Positions 5,012 to 7,797 of a stretch of DNA of 7,797 nt are shown piece by piece. Under the pieces are notes generated by a model. The model ran no database searches. It saw only the letters and a program-made list of their open reading frames with translations, and was not told where the DNA came from. The stretch is from assembly GCA_016194725.1 (NCBI GenBank), contig JACQAW010000439.1, positions 1 to 7,797 of the forward strand, written 5' to 3'. The translations under genes and the position numbers were made by a program. The DNA is from Deltaproteobacteria bacterium (GTDB taxonomy: Bacteria; Bdellovibrionota; UBA1018; UBA923). Each line of letters starts with the position of its first letter. The first letter of the stretch is position 1.

Positions 5012-6453
5012 AACTGCTCGTAGCTGCCGGCGTCGAAATGGCGCGTGCGCAACCGATACTCGAACGTGAAGCCGGGCCAGGCGGTGGTGTTTTTTCCGCC
5101 CCTGGTCAGGTACCAGCTGTTGCAGCCGCCGGTGTTCCACACCGATTTGGCCAGGCGTGCCTGAAGACGGTCGTTGTAATGGGCTTCGACCTCACTGCGC
5201 ACATCGAGGTATTTCAGTTTCCTTCGGCGCAGCGTCTTTATTGCCCCAAGGATGTACGAGAACTGGGACTCCATCATTAGAATCATCGACGAATGACCAA
5301 GGCCGCAGTTGGGCCCGATGATGAGAAAAAAATTCGGAAAACCCGATACCGTGGTCCCTTTATAAGCTTTGATTCCGTTTTTCCAGGCGTCGGCCAGGTC
5401 GCGCCCGTTACGGCCCACGATGGGAAAGGCGGGTTTGGCTTCGGCAGCCTCAAAGCCGGTGGCGTAAATGATCGCGTCCACCCGATGCTCTTTTCCGTCG
5501 CGCGTGACCACCGCGTGAGGGTGAATTTCGCTGATGCCATTGGTGACGAGCCGAACATTTTCGCGCGCGATGGCGGGATAGTAGTCATTCGAGGGCAGAA
5601 TGCGCTTGCAACCCATGGTGTAGTTGGGCGTGAGTTTTTCGCGCAGGACCGGGTCGCGCACGGCGGCTTGCATGTGCCGCATCGCCATTTTGCTGCCAAG
5701 CTTGAGAATGCTCGCATTGAGCACGAAGCCCGATGCCAGCAGTTCGCGCTTCCAGTAGATGAAATTGCGGGCCAGCAGCTGCAGGCGGGGGAAGCGTCGA
5801 AATGCCGCTTTTTGCCTTGGCGTGAACTTGGGGTCGGGTTTGGGCAGGATCCACGGCGCGGTTCGCTGAAACACGAGCAGGCGGTCGACCTTGGAGGCGA
5901 TGGCAGGCACGATTTGAATCGAGCTTGCGCCCGTGCCGATCACGGCCACGGTTTTTCCTTCAAGCGCGTAATCATGATTCCATTTTCCGGAATGCATGGA
6001 TTGCCCCGTGAACGAATCGCGCCCCGGAATGTCGGGGTAGATGGGCCGGCTCAGCGCATGGCCCGATGCCGAAATCACGACTTGTGCCTCGAAGGTTTCG
6101 CCGGTGCTGGTTTGTACCCGCCACACTCCGCTTTTTTCATCAAAGGTGGCGCCAGTTGCCGCAGTGTTGAAACGGATATGGGCGCGAATTCCATATTTAT
6201 CGGCGCAGTGGTTGATGTAAGCCAGAATTTCACGTTGAGGCGCGAAGGCGCGCGTCCAGTTCGGGTTCGGCTCAAAGGAAAACGAGTACAGGTGCGATTC
6301 GACGTCGCAGGCCATTCCCGGATACGTGTTTTCACGCCACGTGCCGCCCACGCTTGCCGCACGTTCCAGAATCACGAAGTTTTTGATACCGGCTCTCTTT
6401 AATCTTATGCCCATGCCGATGCCTGCAAAGCCACTTCCTATGATTAACACCAT
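5008..6453 (-). CDS. Flavin-containing monooxygenase (Baeyer-Villiger / AlmA-like)
   Basis: 481-residue FAD/NADPH-dependent monooxygenase, near full family length. The N-terminal FAD Rossmann motif GSGFAG is at 6-11, with E30 at the end of beta-2 and GGTWRENTYPGMACDVESH at 36-54, typical of this class. The BVMO fingerprint is FTGQSMHSGKWN at 148-159 (FxGxxxHxxxW), but the residue after Trp is Asn159 instead of the usual Pro or Asp. The NADPH motif GTGASS is at 173-178, ATGF at 331-334, and the conserved C-terminal CNSWYLTRGGKNTTAWPG at 444-461. Family members insert oxygen into ketones or oxidise long-chain alkanes (AlmA type); the substrate is not determinable here. The ATG at 6453 is the only start: two in-frame TAG codons lie just upstream, and AGGG is about nine bases before it. 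It lies 22 bp behind the J-domain gene, so co-transcription is likely. Confidence 0.93.
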   Translation of the reverse strand: MVLIIGSGFAGIGMGIRLKRAGIKNFVILERAASVGGTWRENTYPGMACDVESHLYSFSFEPNPNWTRAFAPQREILAYINHCADKYGIRAHIRFNTAATGATFDEKSGVWRVQTSTGETFEAQVVISASGHALSRPIYPDIPGRDSFTGQSMHSGKWNHDYALEGKTVAVIGTGASSIQIVPAIASKVDRLLVFQRTAPWILPKPDPKFTPRQKAAFRRFPRLQLLARNFIYWKRELLASGFVLNASILKLGSKMAMRHMQAAVRDPVLREKLTPNYTMGCKRILPSNDYYPAIARENVRLVTNGISEIHPHAVVTRDGKEHRVDAIIYATGFEAAEAKPAFPIVGRNGRDLADAWKNGIKAYKGTTVSGFPNFFLIIGPNCGLGHSSMILMMESQFSYILGAIKTLRRRKLKYLDVRSEVEAHYNDRLQARLAKSVWNTGGCNSWYLTRGGKNTTAWPGFTFEYRLRTRHFDAGSYEQF

Positions 6454-6475
6454 GCTGGCACCCTACTAAAGCTCA

Positions 6476-7408
6476 TCAGCCCCGTCCACGCCCACGCGAA
6501 CGTTGTTTGCCGGGGCGGTGTTTTCCGGGCCGCACCTTGCGAGGGTGATGGTTTGCCGCGGCCCGCTCCTGGTGCCAGCCCGCGAACAGGCCTTCAAGCT
6601 CGGTAATTCCCGTTTCGACTTCGCCCAGGTCGTTGGCGATTTCAACGGCCATGAGGGTGTGCAGGCGTTGCAGGCGCGCTGGCGATTTCAGAGCCTCGCG
6701 AAAATGCCACTCGGGTTCCTGTTTGGCTTCGCGAAGAGCCCGGGTGAGCTCACCAGTCGCTTGTCTCAGGGTGCGCAGCACTTTCCTGAGATCAGAAAGC
6801 GAGGCAAGCCTCGCGGGGCTTTCGTCCAAAACGCCGGCCATCGTGGCCAGCTGCTCCAGCCGGGGCAGGTCGCGGTCGTGATAAGCCTGCTGCACCTCGT
6901 GCCAGAGCTCGCGCTGCTGGGTGGTCAGGTTGGAATTCAGATCGGGATGCAGCTTGCGCACCAGCTCGCGGTAGCATTCTTTGATGCTGCCGCTGGCTGG
7001 TTTTGCTTTGGGAGGCGACGGTGCGTCGCGTTCGGGGCGATTTTCAAAATTGTTTTCAAAAACGGGTGGGGGAGCCTGTCGCTTGGCCACGCGCTCAAAG
7101 GCTCGGTCATAGCTGGTGCCGCGCGCTTCGACTTCGCGCTCCACCGCATGCAGCACGCTAAAGGCCCGGGTCAGCACGGCGCGCTGCTCGCGCAGCGTGG
7201 TCAGCTCGAGCGCGAAGGTGGTGTAAAGCCAGCTTACGAAAGCGGGCTGGTCCAGCTGCTCGTATTCCTCAAGCTCGCGGCGCAGCGAATCCAGACGCGC
7301 TTGTTCGCGTCGGCATTTTCGCTCTTCCGCCTTGAAGAGGGCATCCTGGTCGACCACCAGTACATCCCGGCAGCGCGTATTTCGAATGAGGGTTCTTGTG
7401 GGCTTCAA
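6476..7408 (-). CDS. J-domain (HPD) protein with coiled-coil flanks
   Basis: 310-residue protein. The centre holds a partial J-domain: IKECYRELVRKLHPDLNSNL at 142-161 with the HPD tripeptide at 154-156, then ELWHEVQQAYHDRDLPRLEQL (167-187), which matches helix III of DnaJ-like proteins. J-domains stimulate the ATPase of DnaK/Hsp70, so a co-chaperone role is expected, but no Gly/Phe or zinc domain is present. Flanks: a highly charged probable coiled coil at 22-55, another helical region at 60-110, a Pro-rich linker at about 112-140, a helical segment at about 200-285, and a very basic tail from about 286 (HHPRKVRPGKHRPGKQRSRG) that may bind nucleic acid or membrane. No ATG exists near the start: TTG at 7408-7406 was chosen, with GTG at 7357-7355 (residue 18) as the alternative, which has GGGA at better spacing. 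First internal Met is residue 190. Likely co-transcribed with the monooxygenase. Confidence 0.82.
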   Translation of the reverse strand: MKPTRTLIRNTRCRDVLVVDQDALFKAEERKCRREQARLDSLRRELEEYEQLDQPAFVSWLYTTFALELTTLREQRAVLTRAFSVLHAVEREVEARGTSYDRAFERVAKRQAPPPVFENNFENRPERDAPSPPKAKPASGSIKECYRELVRKLHPDLNSNLTTQQRELWHEVQQAYHDRDLPRLEQLATMAGVLDESPARLASLSDLRKVLRTLRQATGELTRALREAKQEPEWHFREALKSPARLQRLHTLMAVEIANDLGEVETGITELEGLFAGWHQERAAANHHPRKVRPGKHRPGKQRSRGRGRG

Positions 7409-7474
7409 GCTCGATGATATACCCCAGCGGGCGGCATTTTCAAAGCCTTGCGGCCGCGTATGCTTAAGGTAATA

Positions 7475-7660
7475 CTAACCCAGGGGCGGTCCTGAGCGCC
7501 TGCCTGTAGCCAGCGAGACCACGAAGCTGATGACGGCAAGCGCCAGAAATACGTAAAGCAAAGTTTTGCCGAGCTCAGCCGAAACCCCCGCGATGTTATT
7601 GGCACCAAAGACCATCGCAACCAGAGCAATTATGAAAAATAAAATCGCCGCACGTAGCAT
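7475..7660 (-). CDS. DUF1328 (YtjA-like) small membrane protein
   Basis: 61 residues starting MLRAAILFFIIALVAMVFGA, the typical DUF1328 length and N-terminus. Two hydrophobic helices (about 4-20 and 33-51) flank a small loop containing NNIAGVSAELGK; the GIAG/GVSA-type turn is characteristic of the family. The tail TGRRSGPPLG is positive inside. Function is unknown; such proteins are inner-membrane and in other bacteria often stress-linked. The ATG at 7660-7658 has AGGGGG about ten bases upstream; an 18-residue upstream extension in the same frame lacks family similarity and was rejected. The gap to the J-domain gene is 66 bp without a terminator, so the leftward genes may form one transcript. 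Confidence 0.9.
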   Translation of the reverse strand: MLRAAILFFIIALVAMVFGANNIAGVSAELGKTLLYVFLALAVISFVVSLATGRRSGPPLG

Positions 7661-7667
7661 AATTTCA

Positions 7668-7797
7668 TTACCCCCTGCCGTTTCTAAGCAAGCTTGGTAC
7701 CAGGGGCGCCGCATTGAACAGGGGCCGCATGTTCGCTTCCAGGCTGTTTAAAATTTCGCGCGCACGCCTGCTGACTTTGCTGCATGAGCAGGGTTGC
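7668..7797 (-). CDS. Possible C-terminal end of a leftward gene (5' end outside window)
   Basis: A minus-strand frame is open from the edge to TAA at 7670-7668, ending ...ILNSLEANMRPLFNAAPLVP then SLLRNGRG. About two thirds of its third codon positions are G or C by my count, compatible with coding but not decisive. If real, the AGGGGG site of the DUF1328 gene lies in its last codons. I do not recognise the product, and the opposing plus-strand frame is equally plausible. Confidence 0.25.
   Translation of the reverse strand, partial: QPCSCSKVSRRAREILNSLEANMRPLFNAAPLVPSLLRNGRG
7729..7797 (+). CDS. Possible start of a rightward gene (truncated by window edge)
   Basis: ATG at 7729 begins a frame open to the edge (MFASRLFKISRARLLTLLHE...). 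AGGGG lies four bases upstream, which is rather close. Only 23 codons are visible, so coding status is uncertain. It competes with a minus-strand frame over the same bases (see the entry ending at 7668). Confidence 0.3.
   Translation, partial: MFASRLFKISRARLLTLLHEQGC

Noticed and set aside
5293..6402. Long plus-strand open frame (369 codons) opposite the flavin monooxygenase
   Set aside because: Antisense to a gene with full BVMO motifs; its translation has no recognisable domain and is a by-product of high GC third positions.
6503..7417. Plus-strand open frame of 304 codons opposite the J-domain gene
   Set aside because: No ribosome binding site or family features; the minus strand shows an HPD J-domain and coherent coiled-coil composition.
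7450..7457. GCGGCCGC palindrome between the DUF1328 and J-domain genes, considered as a terminator
   Set aside because: It has no loop and no downstream T-run on either strand.
7661..7714. 18-codon N-terminal extension of the DUF1328 protein
   Set aside because: The family begins at MLR; the extension contains the Shine-Dalgarno region and is not family-like.

Overview
The window looks like chromosomal DNA from a Gram-negative bacterium of fairly high GC content (I estimate about 60% by eye). The secreted proteins carry ordinary Sec signal peptides, and the mix of families (TetR, SDR, PF10118-type hydrolase, flavin monooxygenase, DUF1328, periplasmic-type HNH nuclease) fits Proteobacteria or a related deep-branching group such as Bdellovibrionota. 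The sequence alone does not fix the lineage. I see no RNA gene, CRISPR array, insertion sequence or phage gene.

Left block (1-2273): a short-chain dehydrogenase/reductase that runs off the left edge and a TetR-family repressor are transcribed leftward, with overlapping stop and start codons (ATGA). Divergent from them, across a 52-bp gap, is a PF10118-type ferritin-like metal-dependent hydrolase. The gap holds two near-identical copies of a TetR-type operator in inverted orientation. The picture is of a small autoregulated redox/lipid-type module controlled by its own repressor.

Middle block (about 2269-5011): a consensus extended -10 promoter lies in the last codons of the hydrolase gene. 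It appears to drive a secreted, cysteine-rich protein with a zinc-metalloprotease motif (HExxHxxGxxH). Convergent to that gene is a secreted protein I do not recognise. After a 425-bp AT-richer intergenic region with several small inverted repeats comes a secreted HNH nuclease. All three products of this block appear to be exported.

Right block (5008-7660): a leftward run of a DUF1328 small membrane protein, a J-domain (HPD) protein with a non-ATG start, and a Baeyer-Villiger/AlmA-like flavin monooxygenase. The monooxygenase and the HNH gene meet tail to tail, their two stop codons sharing TTAA. SDR, PF10118 hydrolase and flavin monooxygenase often occur in one cluster, so the secreted-protein block may be separating members of an ancestral redox module; this is inference. 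At the right edge, two competing short partial reading frames cannot be resolved.

No clearly new multi-gene system is evident. The best leads are the double operator, the orphan secreted metalloprotease-like protein and the unusual J-domain protein.
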